Of a stretch of 64,000 bases of DNA, positions 42,616 to 51,418 are shown piece after piece. The DNA is from an uncultured Lachnospiraceae bacterium (lineage in GTDB: Bacteria; Bacillota; Clostridia; Lachnospirales; Lachnospiraceae): contig CAJTUA010000001.1 of assembly GCA_910579615.1 (NCBI GenBank), forward strand, positions 254,717-318,716. Direction: 5' to 3'. The notes beneath the pieces are model-generated. The model made no database searches. It worked only from the letters and a program-made list of their open reading frames with translations, and was not told the origin of the DNA. Within the stretch, counting starts at the first letter, position 1, and each line of letters opens with the position of its first letter. Position numbers and translations under genes: made by a program.

Positions 42616-42729
42616 CCGACCAGGCGGGATTCACTCTTCTGCCATATTTGCAAGCTTTACCGCCTTGGTCGAGCCGACCAGGCGGAATTTACTCTTCTGC
42701 CATATTTGCAAGCTTTGCCGCCTGGTCGG
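42616..42729 (-). repeat. Tandem 56-bp duplication of the prfA 3' end, each with inverted arms
   Basis: Copy 2 (42674-42729) overlaps the prfA stop; copy 1 (42616-42671) lies beyond it. Each is bounded by CCGACCAGGCGG and CCGCCTGGTCGG (one base lost in copy 1), forming a 12-bp hairpin with a loop of about 32 nt that contains AAAGCTTGCAAATATGGCAG. The right arm region of copy 2 encodes the normal RF1 tail ADQAAKLANMAEE, so copy 1 is the derived one. The hairpins may serve as terminators for prfA. Confidence 0.75.
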
Positions 42730-43768
42730 CGGCGATGCATGCATCAATAATCTCCTGAATATCCCCATCCATCACCTTCTCAAGCTTGTAAATCGTCAGC
42801 CCAATCCGGTGGTCGGTCAACCTCCCCTGTGGGAAATTGTAGGTGCGGATTTTCTCGGAGCGGTCCCCTGTTCCAACCTGCGATTTGCGCGCTGCCGCCT
42901 CTGCGTCATGCGCCTTCTCAAGCTCTAGCTCATAAAGCCTTGAACGCAGCACCTTCAACGCTTTGTCCCTGTTTTTCAGCTGCGATTTCTCGTCCTGGCA
43001 GGAAATCACAATCCCTGTCGGGATATGCGTTAACCGCACCGCGGAGTCCGTTGTGTTGACGCACTGCCCGCCATTTCCAGAGGAGCGGAACACATCAAAA
43101 CGGCAGTCATTTAAGTCAAGCTGGACATCGACTTCCTCCGCTTCCGGCATAATCGCCACCGTCGCCGTTGAAGTATGGATGCGCCCGCCGGACTCGGTGA
43201 CCGGAATACGCTGCACACGGTGCACACCGCTCTCGTATTTCAGTTTTGAATAAGCGCCGTTGCCCTCAATCATGAAAATCACTTCCTTGCAGCCGCCAAT
43301 CCCGCTCTCATTCATATTCATCATATCAATTTTCCAGCGCTGTGTCTCTGCATACTTTGAGTACATGCGGAACAATTCCGCCGCGAAAAGCGCCGCCTCG
43401 TCGCCGCCTGCGCCCGCCCGGATTTCCACAATAACATTTTTCTCATCGTTCGGATCCTTTGGCAAAAGCAGAATCTTAAGCCTTTGCTCCAAAGCCTCCA
43501 CATCCGCCTTCCCCTGCGCAAGCTCTTCCTTCGCAAGTTCCCGCATTTCCTCGTCGCTCTCCTCCTCAAGCATCGCAAGGCTATCCTCAATATTCTGTTT
43601 TGCCTGCTTGTATTCGCGGTACGCGCCGACCACCTCGCCCAAATCGTTTTGTTCCTTCATCAGCTTGCGGAAACGCGCGGTGTCATTGGTTACCGTCGGC
43701 TCGCTAAGCTCCGCCTGCAGCTCCTCAAAACGGCGTTCCGTATCCTCTAGTTTATCAAACATTTCCAT
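42689..43768 (-). CDS. prfA: Peptide chain release factor 1
   Basis: A 359-residue RF1 that recognises UAA and UAG. The tripeptide region reads RIPVTESGGRIHTS and the catalytic GGQ is in RSSGNGGQCVNTTDSAVRLT, which is methylated by PrmC, encoded next door. The N-terminal helical domain is complete (MEMFDKLEDTERRFEELQAE). It lies 147 bp after prmC on the same strand, within the conserved rho-rpmE-DUF1385-prmC-prfA order. Its 3' end is duplicated just downstream. Confidence 0.98.
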   Translation of the reverse strand: MEMFDKLEDTERRFEELQAELSEPTVTNDTARFRKLMKEQNDLGEVVGAYREYKQAKQNIEDSLAMLEEESDEEMRELAKEELAQGKADVEALEQRLKILLLPKDPNDEKNVIVEIRAGAGGDEAALFAAELFRMYSKYAETQRWKIDMMNMNESGIGGCKEVIFMIEGNGAYSKLKYESGVHRVQRIPVTESGGRIHTSTATVAIMPEAEEVDVQLDLNDCRFDVFRSSGNGGQCVNTTDSAVRLTHIPTGIVISCQDEKSQLKNRDKALKVLRSRLYELELEKAHDAEAAARKSQVGTGDRSEKIRTYNFPQGRLTDHRIGLTIYKLEKVMDGDIQEIIDACIAADQAAKLANMAEE

Positions 43769-43915
43769 GATTCCATTCCCCTTTCCAAAGCGTCCGCCGC
43801 CTCACTCCAATTCCAAAATTCTCCCAGTTTTCCACTGTCTGTTTCCAGTTTTTGTACAGAACAAAAAATATATATCAGAATCCAACAAACCGTACAGGGA
43901 ACCTTTCTGGCTGCA

Positions 43916-44752
43916 TTATTGTTTATCCATAAGCCGCCCATAGACCACACGGTCAAGCCCTGCATAGTCCTTTTTTACAAAAATCTCACCAAATCCATTT
44001 TCTTCCAGGTACGAGACAACCTCCCCCGCCTGCTCAGCGCCAATCTCAAAAAAAAGCATCCCGCCCTCTGTCAGGTGCTCTCCTGCCTTTGCCACAATCC
44101 TCCGGTAAAAACAAAGTCCATCCGCATCACCGTCAAGCGCCATGTGCGGTTCATAGTCCCGCACCTCCGGCATCAGCGTCGAAATCTCATCCGTCCGGAT
44201 ATAAGGCGGGTTGGAAATGATAACATCATACCTACCCACCACATTTTCAAACAAATCACTCTGCACAAATTCTGCCTCAACGGACAGTGCCTTTGCATTC
44301 TTTTTCGCTATGGAAAGTGCTTCCTGCGATATGTCTGTGCCCACTGCCAGACATGGCTTGCAAAGTTTTGCAAGGCTTAAAATAATACAGCCGGAACCCG
44401 TGCACAAATCGAGCACCCTTTTGCCCTTGCAGTACGGCATCGCCGCCTCCACAAGATGCTCCGTGTCCTGACGCGGAATCAGCACCGCAGGCGAGACAAA
44501 AAACGGCAGCCCCATAAACTCCTGTTCCCCGGTAATGTATTGCAACGGCACATGCTCCCTGCGCCGTAAGATGGCAGCACGGTATCTTGCATACACCTGT
44601 GGTTTCAGCGTTTCATTTTCGCTAAGAAGCAACTGCGAGGAGTTCATTTCCCCGGTCTGCATCAGCAAAAGTCTTGCGTCCGTGTATGCGTCCGCAATCC
44701 CTGCCGCAGCAAGTTCCGCCTGTGCCTGCCTTAAGGCTTCCCTTTTTGTCAT
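43916..44752 (-). CDS. prmC: Release factor glutamine methyltransferase PrmC
   Basis: A 278-residue class I methyltransferase that methylates the GGQ glutamine of RF1 and RF2. The N-terminal helical domain (LRQAQAELAAAGI) is followed by the SAM motif VLDLCTGSGCIILSLAK and the substrate-binding IISNPPYIRTDEI. LIPRQDTEHLVE is also typical. Its start is 3 nt after the DUF1385 stop, so the two are translated together, and prfA, its substrate gene, follows. Confidence 0.97.
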   Translation of the reverse strand: MTKREALRQAQAELAAAGIADAYTDARLLLMQTGEMNSSQLLLSENETLKPQVYARYRAAILRRREHVPLQYITGEQEFMGLPFFVSPAVLIPRQDTEHLVEAAMPYCKGKRVLDLCTGSGCIILSLAKLCKPCLAVGTDISQEALSIAKKNAKALSVEAEFVQSDLFENVVGRYDVIISNPPYIRTDEISTLMPEVRDYEPHMALDGDADGLCFYRRIVAKAGEHLTEGGMLFFEIGAEQAGEVVSYLEENGFGEIFVKKDYAGLDRVVYGRLMDKQ

Positions 44753-44755
44753 TTT

Positions 44756-45991
44756 TTATTTCTTTCCCTCTCTTCTCCTTTTCTGGGATGCATCTTCTTC
44801 GTTTTCATAAACAAAGAAACGGTCGAGCGCCCGCAGGATATCATCATCTTCTTCCTCACCTGCCATGCCCTCCTTGCGGTCTACCGGCATCTGCTGTCCC
44901 ATATCCGTTCTATTTTTCATGCCAAGCGAATCTTCCTTTTCCCTCGCCGCAGCAAGCCCTCCATCCCTTCTTTTTGAAGACGTAACAAAGAGGCGGTCAA
45001 GCGAAGCCAGTTCCCCATTCTTTCCTTCCCCGACCTTCTCCAGTTCTTTGCCCTGCTCCATGAAGGTTCTCATCCTGTTTCCTGCCCTGCGCTGCTTTGC
45101 AATTCCTTCCTTCTCCTGATACGCCTGCCAGTCAAAAACAGCCTCCACCGAAGCAATCGCCACCTCAAGCATCGAGTCATCCGGTTCCCTTGTCGTAAGC
45201 TTCTGCAAAAGCAGCCCCGGCTTACCCAAAAGCGCGACAATCTTATTGTCACTGCTGCCCGCTAAGCGTATAAATTCGTAGGAAATCCCCGCGATTACCG
45301 GAATCAGTACAACGCGCAGCACATAGCGCAGCCATGGTGCACGGACACGGATAAACATAAAAAGCACAAAGCTCACAAGCATAACAACCAGAAGGAAACT
45401 CGTACCGCAACGCTTATGGCAGCGGCTCTGGTTTTTCGCATTTGCAACGGTCAGTTCCTCCCCGTTTTCGACGCAGTTAATGCATTTATGCTCTGCCCCA
45501 TGGTACATAAAAACGCGTTTGATATCCTCCAATCTTGAAATCAACGCAACATACGCCACAAACATCACGATTCGCAGCACGCCCTCAAGCAGCAGCAAAA
45601 GTGTCGCGGAATGGACAACCCGCCCCAAAAGATTCGAGAGCAAAAGCGGGAGCAGAATAAAAACTACAACCGCCATGAAAACGGACAGTGCGACAACACC
45701 AATATCCACCAGTGTATCCTTCATTTTTGGTGTCTGTTTTTCCTCCTCCTCATTTAAACCGGAAGAATATGTCAACGCGCGGACTCCAAGCACAAGTGAG
45801 TCCACAAACGCTGCAACTCCGCGAAAAATCGGAAGGCGGAATAATTTGCCCCGCTCGCCGATGCCGTGAAATTCATCTATTTTTATTTCTATCTGATTAT
45901 CCGGTTTCCGAACCGCAACTGCGCAATGCTTGTTGTTTTTCATCATTACGCCTTCCAAAACCGCCTGTCCGCCGATTCCCGATGATTTCAT
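44756..45991 (-). CDS. DUF1385 (YqhQ-like) membrane protein with long C-terminal tail
   Basis: A 411-residue protein. The core (about 1-305) is DUF1385: SSGIGGQAVLEGVMMKN, an N-terminal soluble part, several membrane segments, YHGAEHKCINCVENGEELTV and RCHKRCGTSFLLVVML, with conserved His/Cys that could bind metal. The final 105 residues are charged and probably disordered, and contain two related motifs, LASLDRLFVTSSKR and LRALDRFFVYENEE. Function of DUF1385 is not known; its fixed place between rpmE and prmC is widespread in Firmicutes. Hairpin R4 ends 25 nt before its start codon. Confidence 0.88.
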   Translation of the reverse strand: MKSSGIGGQAVLEGVMMKNNKHCAVAVRKPDNQIEIKIDEFHGIGERGKLFRLPIFRGVAAFVDSLVLGVRALTYSSGLNEEEEKQTPKMKDTLVDIGVVALSVFMAVVVFILLPLLLSNLLGRVVHSATLLLLLEGVLRIVMFVAYVALISRLEDIKRVFMYHGAEHKCINCVENGEELTVANAKNQSRCHKRCGTSFLLVVMLVSFVLFMFIRVRAPWLRYVLRVVLIPVIAGISYEFIRLAGSSDNKIVALLGKPGLLLQKLTTREPDDSMLEVAIASVEAVFDWQAYQEKEGIAKQRRAGNRMRTFMEQGKELEKVGEGKNGELASLDRLFVTSSKRRDGGLAAAREKEDSLGMKNRTDMGQQMPVDRKEGMAGEEEDDDILRALDRFFVYENEEDASQKRRREGKK

Positions 45992-46010
45992 CTGATATCT
46001 CCTTATTTAA

Positions 46011-46208
46011 GTTCCGTATATGCCCTCCCCGTGCCAACAACCTAGGAAACAATTTCCGTCCGCTCTGCTCCCGGAAACGGTTTCCGGCACTGTCCGGGCA
46101 TATACTGTTTTTAAGTTCCGTATATGCCCTCCCCGTGCCAACAACACAGGAAACTATTTCCGTCCGCTCTGCTCCCGGAAACGGTTTCCGGCACTGTCCG
46201 GGAAATAC
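46011..46208 (-). repeat. Hairpin repeat element R4, two tandem copies (104-bp period)
   Basis: Copy a (46016-46105) has perfect 10-bp outer arms GTATATGCCC/GGGCATATAC, with GTGCC/GGCAC and GGAAAC-type inner pairs. Copy b (46120-46208) keeps the left arm but its right arm has decayed to GGGAAATAC. Flanks AAGTTCC and CTGTTTTT match R1-R3. In the direction of transcription the element lies between rpmE and the DUF1385 gene. Confidence 0.85.
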
Positions 46209-46223
46209 ACATTTGTTTCATTG

Positions 46224-46258
46224 AAAAACAGGCTGAGATTACTTCTAACCTCAGCCTG
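46224..46258 (-). terminator. Terminator of rpmE
   Basis: On the minus strand CAGGCTGAG (46250-46258) pairs with CTCAGCCTG (46229-46237) and is followed by TTTTT. It lies about 35 bp after the rpmE stop and should end the rho-rpmE transcript ahead of DUF1385. Confidence 0.8.
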
Positions 46259-46292
46259 ATTTTAAACATCTGCAGCTATTCTTATGCCTGTC

Positions 46293-46499
46293 CTAGTTAT
46301 TATTCAGACCATAACGGCGGTTGAACTTATCAATCGCACCGCGTGCGGCTGCCGCCTTCTGCTGGCCGGTATAAAAGGAATGGCATTTGGAGCAAACCTC
46401 CACATGAATCTCCGGCTTTGTGGAACCGGTCACAAACTCATTACCACAGTTGCAGGTAACTTTTGCCTGGTAATACTTCGGCTGAATGGACTCTCTCAT
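46293..46499 (-). CDS. rpmE: 50S ribosomal protein L31 (zinc-binding type)
   Basis: A 68-residue L31, beginning MRESIQPKYYQAKVTCNCGN. Two Cys in TCNCGN and two in VCSKCHSFYTG make it the zinc-binding (C+) form, as opposed to the zinc-free paralogue used in zinc starvation. ATG 46499 with AGAGGTG six bases upstream is preferred to a GTG at 46508. It lies 103 bp after rho and has its own terminator. Confidence 0.97.
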   Translation of the reverse strand: MRESIQPKYYQAKVTCNCGNEFVTGSTKPEIHVEVCSKCHSFYTGQQKAAAARGAIDKFNRRYGLNNN

Positions 46500-46602
46500 C
46501 TTTTTCACCTCTCATTATCCTTGTGTACAGCGATTTCTAACCGATGCACATGATTTAAAACAGCTTGCTTATTATACCACAGCTTTTTCGCCTTGGCAAG
46601 CC

Positions 46603-48351
46603 CTAATATGCAAATTTTGTCTTTTTTATTGTCTCAATAAATTCGGTATTGTTTTTTGTTGTCGCGAACATCTGGATGATGCGCTCTACCGCCTCCTCCT
46701 GCTTCATCCCGTTGAATGCGCGACGCATCAGGATGTTCGCCTCAATCTCCGCCTGGCTTAAAAGCAAATCCTCCCGCCTCGTACTTGAGCGCGGCAAATC
46801 AATCGCCGGGAATATACGGCGCTCCGAAAGATTGCGGTCAAGTACAAGCTCCATATTGCCGGTTCCCTTAAACTCCTCGAAAACAACGTCGTCCATGCGG
46901 CTTCCTGTTTCTACAAGCGCGGTTGCAAGTATCGTCAGGCTTCCGCCCTCACGCATATTCCTCGCCGCGCCAAAAAATTTCTTCGGCATATGCAGCGCCG
47001 CCGGGTCAAGACCACCGGAAAGCGTCCGCCCGCTTGACTGCACGGTCAGGTTGTAAGCGCGCGCTAAGCGGGTGATGCTGTCAAGCAGGATAATAACATC
47101 CTTGCCATGCTCCACAAGGCGCTTTGCGCGCTCAATTACCATCTCGGATACCCTTTTATGGTTTTCCGGAAGTTCATCGAAGGTCGAATAAATAACCTCC
47201 ACACTGTCACTCTGGATGGATTCCTTGATATCGGTAACCTCCTCCGGGCGCTCGTCAATCAGAAGAATAATCATATGCATCTCCGGATGGTTCTTCGTGA
47301 TTGCATGTGCGACTTGCTTGAGCAATGTCGTCTTACCGGCTTTCGGCTGGGAAACAATCATGCCGCGCTGCCCCTTCCCAATCGGGGAAACAAGGTCAAC
47401 AATGCGCATCGCCGGCTTACAGCCAGGCGTTTCAAGATGGATTCTCCTGTTCGGGAAAATCGGTGTCAGCTCCTCAAACTTTGGGCGCCGGAGCGCTTCT
47501 GCCGGCGGAAAGCCATTGATTGTATTGACATACAAAAGCGGGGAAAATTTCTCGGTCTGGCTGCGAACCTTTGTATTTCCCACAATCACATCGCCCGTTT
47601 TCAAATTCATTTTGCGAATCTGCATCGGTGACACATAAACATCATTGCTGCCCGGAAGAAAATTATCACAGCGGATAAACCCAAAACCTTCCTGCATAAT
47701 CTCAAGAATGCCTTCTTTTGTCTCCCCGCTGTCTAGCTGCTCAAGCTCCTCCTGCGTCAGCGACTGATTGGAACGGTAAGCGGCATTTGCCTGGGCCGCC
47801 TGGTTTGCCGCCACATTCTCCTTTTGCTCCGCAGCGTAGGTGCCGCCAAACTGGTTTGGATACTGGCTGCTTTGCCCCCGCTCCGGTCTCTCTGTAAACC
47901 CCTGCCGCCCATACCCGCCTTTTTGCCGGTTCTCTTTTCCATATCCTATACCACCATAGTTGCTGCCGCGGTCATTCCGCCCGCGCTCGGCACCCTCCCT
48001 TGGCGGCACTGCGCCGCGGTTTTCCTTATACGCCGGAGCCGCTGCCTTTTGCACGTTTCTCTCCTCGTAGCCGGACGGCACTGTCTTTTGCGCATTTTTC
48101 TCCTCATAAACTGGCGGTATAGTCTTTTTCGTATTTTTCTCCTCATGGATTGGCGGCACTGTCCTTTGTATGCTCTTTTCTTCCAATATCGGTTCAGGCG
48201 CTTCCTGTGCAGCCGCCCCTCCAGGTTTATGCATCTGCCCTAACAAATCAATCAGCTCCTGCTTTTTTTTCGAAGTGATTCCTGTAATCCCTTTTTCTTT
48301 TGCCAAACCTCTCAATTCTGCCAGTGACATTTTTTCATACTGGTTTTCCAT
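46603..48351 (-). CDS. rho: Transcription termination factor Rho with N-terminal insertion
   Basis: A 582-residue Rho, long because of an insertion. Residues 1-40 are the Rho-N helical domain (MSLAELRGLAKEKGITGITS). Residues 57-108 are four 13-residue repeats of the form EEKNxxKTxPPxY, followed by a Gly/Asn/Arg/Gln-rich region to about 205. Then come the RNA-binding OB-fold (GFGFIRCDNFLPGSNDVYVS) and the RecA-like motor: Walker A SQPKAGKTTLLKQV, Walker B LLIDERPEEVTD, and the Q-loop region. Rho is an RNA helicase that ends transcription. AAGGAG precedes ATG 48351. Confidence 0.97.
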   Translation of the reverse strand: MENQYEKMSLAELRGLAKEKGITGITSKKKQELIDLLGQMHKPGGAAAQEAPEPILEEKSIQRTVPPIHEEKNTKKTIPPVYEEKNAQKTVPSGYEERNVQKAAAPAYKENRGAVPPREGAERGRNDRGSNYGGIGYGKENRQKGGYGRQGFTERPERGQSSQYPNQFGGTYAAEQKENVAANQAAQANAAYRSNQSLTQEELEQLDSGETKEGILEIMQEGFGFIRCDNFLPGSNDVYVSPMQIRKMNLKTGDVIVGNTKVRSQTEKFSPLLYVNTINGFPPAEALRRPKFEELTPIFPNRRIHLETPGCKPAMRIVDLVSPIGKGQRGMIVSQPKAGKTTLLKQVAHAITKNHPEMHMIILLIDERPEEVTDIKESIQSDSVEVIYSTFDELPENHKRVSEMVIERAKRLVEHGKDVIILLDSITRLARAYNLTVQSSGRTLSGGLDPAALHMPKKFFGAARNMREGGSLTILATALVETGSRMDDVVFEEFKGTGNMELVLDRNLSERRIFPAIDLPRSSTRREDLLLSQAEIEANILMRRAFNGMKQEEAVERIIQMFATTKNNTEFIETIKKTKFAY

Positions 48352-48687
48352 TCTTTTACTCCTTATGATATTAAGTTTGAATCGTGACATGGGTTTTCTT
48401 CACAATCTGCCAGAAACAATAGACTAAAATGATTCCATCTTTTTTCATTATACACCATTTTTTTCAAAAATGGAAGCCCATCTTTGTTGTCTATTTTCCC
48501 AATATTATCTAATTTTTCCAGATTTTTGTATGCATTTTTCCTTTTTTTGTCATTATCCAAGCTTTTTCACCGGAGCACGTCCGAAAAACCATTTTTGTAT
48601 TATGCGGCTTAGCAAACGCAGATTTCAAGGAAAGGCTTTCCTCCATATTTGTCCTTTGTTTTTATTTGCCAGCGGCAGATTTGTATC
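48352..48687. other. Intergenic region between rho and helD
   Basis: 336 bp, AT-rich near the rho side, holding the rho ribosome binding site and presumably its promoter. I see no gene, no clear terminator for helD and no strong -10/-35 pair. Confidence 0.4.
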
Positions 48688-51060
48688 CTAACAAAGCAGT
48701 TTTGTCACATCCCCTGCATGAAGAACCGCCAGTTCATGCAGCGCCCTGGTCGCCGCCACATACAAAAGCTTCGCGTGCCCGTCATCCTCCGGATATTCCT
48801 CCCCGGTCGGCTCAAAGAGCAGCACCGCATCAAACTCAAGCCCTTTCGTGTAGCTGACCGGAAGCACCATAATGCCCTGCCTGAATTCTGCCACGCTCAA
48901 ATCGCTCTCCTCAATCCGGATTCTCCCGCCAAGCTCTTCCGCCACCTGCGTTGCCCTCTTTTCGTTCCGGCAGATAACCGCGATGGTATCAAGCCCTTCC
49001 TTCTGCCATCCCTTTAAAATCTCCACGGCAGCCTCCACCACCTGCCCATGGTCTTTGCAGGCTTTTACCTGCACCGGCTTTCCGTGCCGTATAATCGGTT
49101 CAATCGGGTAGCCAGCAAAGGAGCCATGCCGCAGGATTTCCTGCGCGAAATCCGAGATTTCCACAGTATTGCGGTAGCTTTTTGCAAGCACAGCAAAGGT
49201 ATCCTTTGGGTCGCACAGTACCATTTCCCTCAATTCCTCCCAATCATTTAGGCCAAACCCAAAATGAATGTTCTGCGACACGTCGCCCATAATGGTCCAT
49301 GCGCAGCGCGGAATGCAGTAGTACAGCACCCCGTAAGCCATCAGGCCAAAATCCTGTGCCTCATCCACGACAATATGGTGCGCCTCACGGATGCGCTCGG
49401 TTTCCTTGCAGCGCTTGTAAATGTAGGCGAGTGCTGCAAGGTCGTACACATCATAGCCGATAAACTCCTTTGGCTTGGATTTCGCATTTTTGGTGCCCTT
49501 GGCTTTTGCGCGAGCTTTGGGTTCGGTCTTTCCTGCTGCCGTTTCCTGCCCCAAAACTGCGGTTCTGCAAAAAGGCATCCCCTGTACCCGGCAGAATTCG
49601 TCATAAATTTCAAAAATCGGCTTTTTCCATTTCTTCGGTCCAAAAAGCCCTGTAAGGCTTTTTATCAACGCCTTGCGCTCCTCCGGCGTATAAATCAAAT
49701 CGTGCCCCGTCAGCTCATTGCGCAGTTTTACCAATGTGCGCTCGTTCAGACCATCAATCTTGCTTTGAATCGAAAGAATCTTATTGCTTTCGCGGTAGCG
49801 GTTAATCTGCTCCCTTGAGAACAGCACTTCATCCTTTAAATAAATATCACCCTGGGGAATCATCGCTTCCTCCATCGCTTCGCAATATGCCATGAGCGCC
49901 ATCAGCCATTCCTTTGTACCCTTGCGGCGAACCAGTTCTTCCCCCGCCCCTGCAAGCCTCCTCGCACTTTCCTCCAATGAAATAATCTCATATTTTTTCT
50001 CATCCCAGTCCTCATACAGCAGACGTACAAAAAGCTGTTCCATTGTCATCTGCTTCACGCCGTGCACATCAAGCTCCGGCAGCACACCTGTAATATAATT
50101 GAGCAAAATCCGGTTGCTGCCGATAATGTAAAAATCCTCTGGCTTAAAATCCTTCACATAGTTATAAAGAATATAGGAAATCCGGTGCATTGCAACGGTC
50201 GTTTTCCCGCTGCCCGCAACCCCCTGTACAATCATGCTGCGGTACGGCGACTTGCGGATAATGTCGTTTTGCTCTTTTTGGATGGTCGCAATAATTTCCC
50301 CGAGCACCGCCTCCTTGTTCTTCGCAAGGTACTTTGTCAAAAGCTCATCGTTTGCCACCACCTCTGAGTCATAGTAATCAACCAGGCGTTCCTGGGCAAT
50401 TTCGTATGTCCGCTTGCGCTTTAAATCAATCGTATACTTCCTGCCCGCCGGCGCCAAATAGCTGCACTCCCCAAGCCCGTTCTCATAGTAAACGTTTGCA
50501 ATCGGTGCGCGCCAGTCCACAACAAGGATATGTGTCCTGTCCTTCATCACGCCGCCCTTGCCAAGATAAAATATTTCCGTGCGGTTCCTTGCGGGCACCA
50601 GCCTGCGGTCATCCGCCACCATTTCCTCATCCTGCTGCTGCCTAAAAACCTCTGTCTCGCCCCCGGCAAGCTCCATCACGTCAATGCGCCCAAAATACGG
50701 CTTTTTGAGCGCCCGCAGGTTCTTTGCAAGCGCATTCTTCATATTATCATTCATCGTGATGGTGTTGGACAATTCCGTAAAAATCTCCGGGTCATCATCG
50801 CGGTACTGGTCGTACATCTGCTTAATCTCGGCATTCATACGTTTTACATCTTCCTCATAGACCGCGATGTTTGCCTTAATGATTTTGATGCATTCCGCAA
50901 GATGTGCCTCCTCCTCTGCCCGCTCATTTTCCGGTGCCCCCGTCTGCTTCCCTGATGTTTTTGTCTGTCCCTCCGCCAAACTTCCAGCCGGTTGGGTTCC
51001 TGTTGTTTTTGCCCGTCCATCTGCCACAATTGTCTGCCCATGCTCTGTCTGGTTCGTCAT
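48688..51060 (-). CDS. helD: HelD-like RNA polymerase recycling helicase (UvrD superfamily)
   Basis: A 790-residue superfamily 1 ATPase. The N-terminal acidic coiled region (ECIKIIKANIAVYEEDVKRM) and the HelD-specific segment VVDWRAPIANVYYENGLGEC are followed by Walker A VQGVAGSGKTTVAMHRISYI, helicase motifs including VVDEAQDFGLMAYGVLYY and MGDVSQNIHFG, and a C-terminal VSYTKGLEFDAVLLFEPT. Family knowledge: HelD removes stalled RNA polymerase from nucleic acid and recycles it. A Ser/Gln/Thr-rich extension of about 45 residues precedes the domain. It is probably a single-gene unit. Confidence 0.92.
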   Translation of the reverse strand: MTNQTEHGQTIVADGRAKTTGTQPAGSLAEGQTKTSGKQTGAPENERAEEEAHLAECIKIIKANIAVYEEDVKRMNAEIKQMYDQYRDDDPEIFTELSNTITMNDNMKNALAKNLRALKKPYFGRIDVMELAGGETEVFRQQQDEEMVADDRRLVPARNRTEIFYLGKGGVMKDRTHILVVDWRAPIANVYYENGLGECSYLAPAGRKYTIDLKRKRTYEIAQERLVDYYDSEVVANDELLTKYLAKNKEAVLGEIIATIQKEQNDIIRKSPYRSMIVQGVAGSGKTTVAMHRISYILYNYVKDFKPEDFYIIGSNRILLNYITGVLPELDVHGVKQMTMEQLFVRLLYEDWDEKKYEIISLEESARRLAGAGEELVRRKGTKEWLMALMAYCEAMEEAMIPQGDIYLKDEVLFSREQINRYRESNKILSIQSKIDGLNERTLVKLRNELTGHDLIYTPEERKALIKSLTGLFGPKKWKKPIFEIYDEFCRVQGMPFCRTAVLGQETAAGKTEPKARAKAKGTKNAKSKPKEFIGYDVYDLAALAYIYKRCKETERIREAHHIVVDEAQDFGLMAYGVLYYCIPRCAWTIMGDVSQNIHFGFGLNDWEELREMVLCDPKDTFAVLAKSYRNTVEISDFAQEILRHGSFAGYPIEPIIRHGKPVQVKACKDHGQVVEAAVEILKGWQKEGLDTIAVICRNEKRATQVAEELGGRIRIEESDLSVAEFRQGIMVLPVSYTKGLEFDAVLLFEPTGEEYPEDDGHAKLLYVAATRALHELAVLHAGDVTKLLC

Positions 51061-51418
51061 ACTTTCCTCCGTTTCTGCATTCCGCTATCGTTTCCCATGA
51101 ATTTATGCCGACACGAACCGCCGTCCATCCCACAGGCGTGCTCCTGCCGCAGCAAACGTCCGACGTTTTCGCAACCCGCCGTCTTATCCCCTGCTGCAAA
51201 AATAATTTTATCAAAAATCGAAAAAAAGACTAGACTTTTCTTTTTTTCTGTGGTATCATATATCATGAAGTGTGGGTATCATGCTAGGTTCTCGCTTTTA
51301 CGCTTTTTTGTTAGTACATATAGTGTCTGTGTCAGTTTGGCATAGGCTTATTTTTTTGTCCGGCGAAGCTCTCCCCCCATGACTTTATGGGGGATTCCCT
51401 GATGGAAATATGCGCTGC
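51061..51418. other. Intergenic region between helD and ugd
   Basis: About 360 bp. It includes a CCCCCAT/ATGGGGG hairpin around 51376-51393 and AT-rich sequence near 51200-51340 that should contain the helD promoter (GATAAAAT is seen on the minus strand near 51212). No gene is supported. Confidence 0.4.

Noticed and set aside
42616..42729. Small CRISPR or tRNA-like structure after prfA
   Set aside because: The repeated sequence is plainly a copy of the prfA 3' coding end with palindromic arms.
43260..43943. 227-codon plus-strand Ser/Phe-rich frame antisense to prfA
   Set aside because: RF1 on the minus strand is certain; the Ser-rich composition is the usual antisense artefact.
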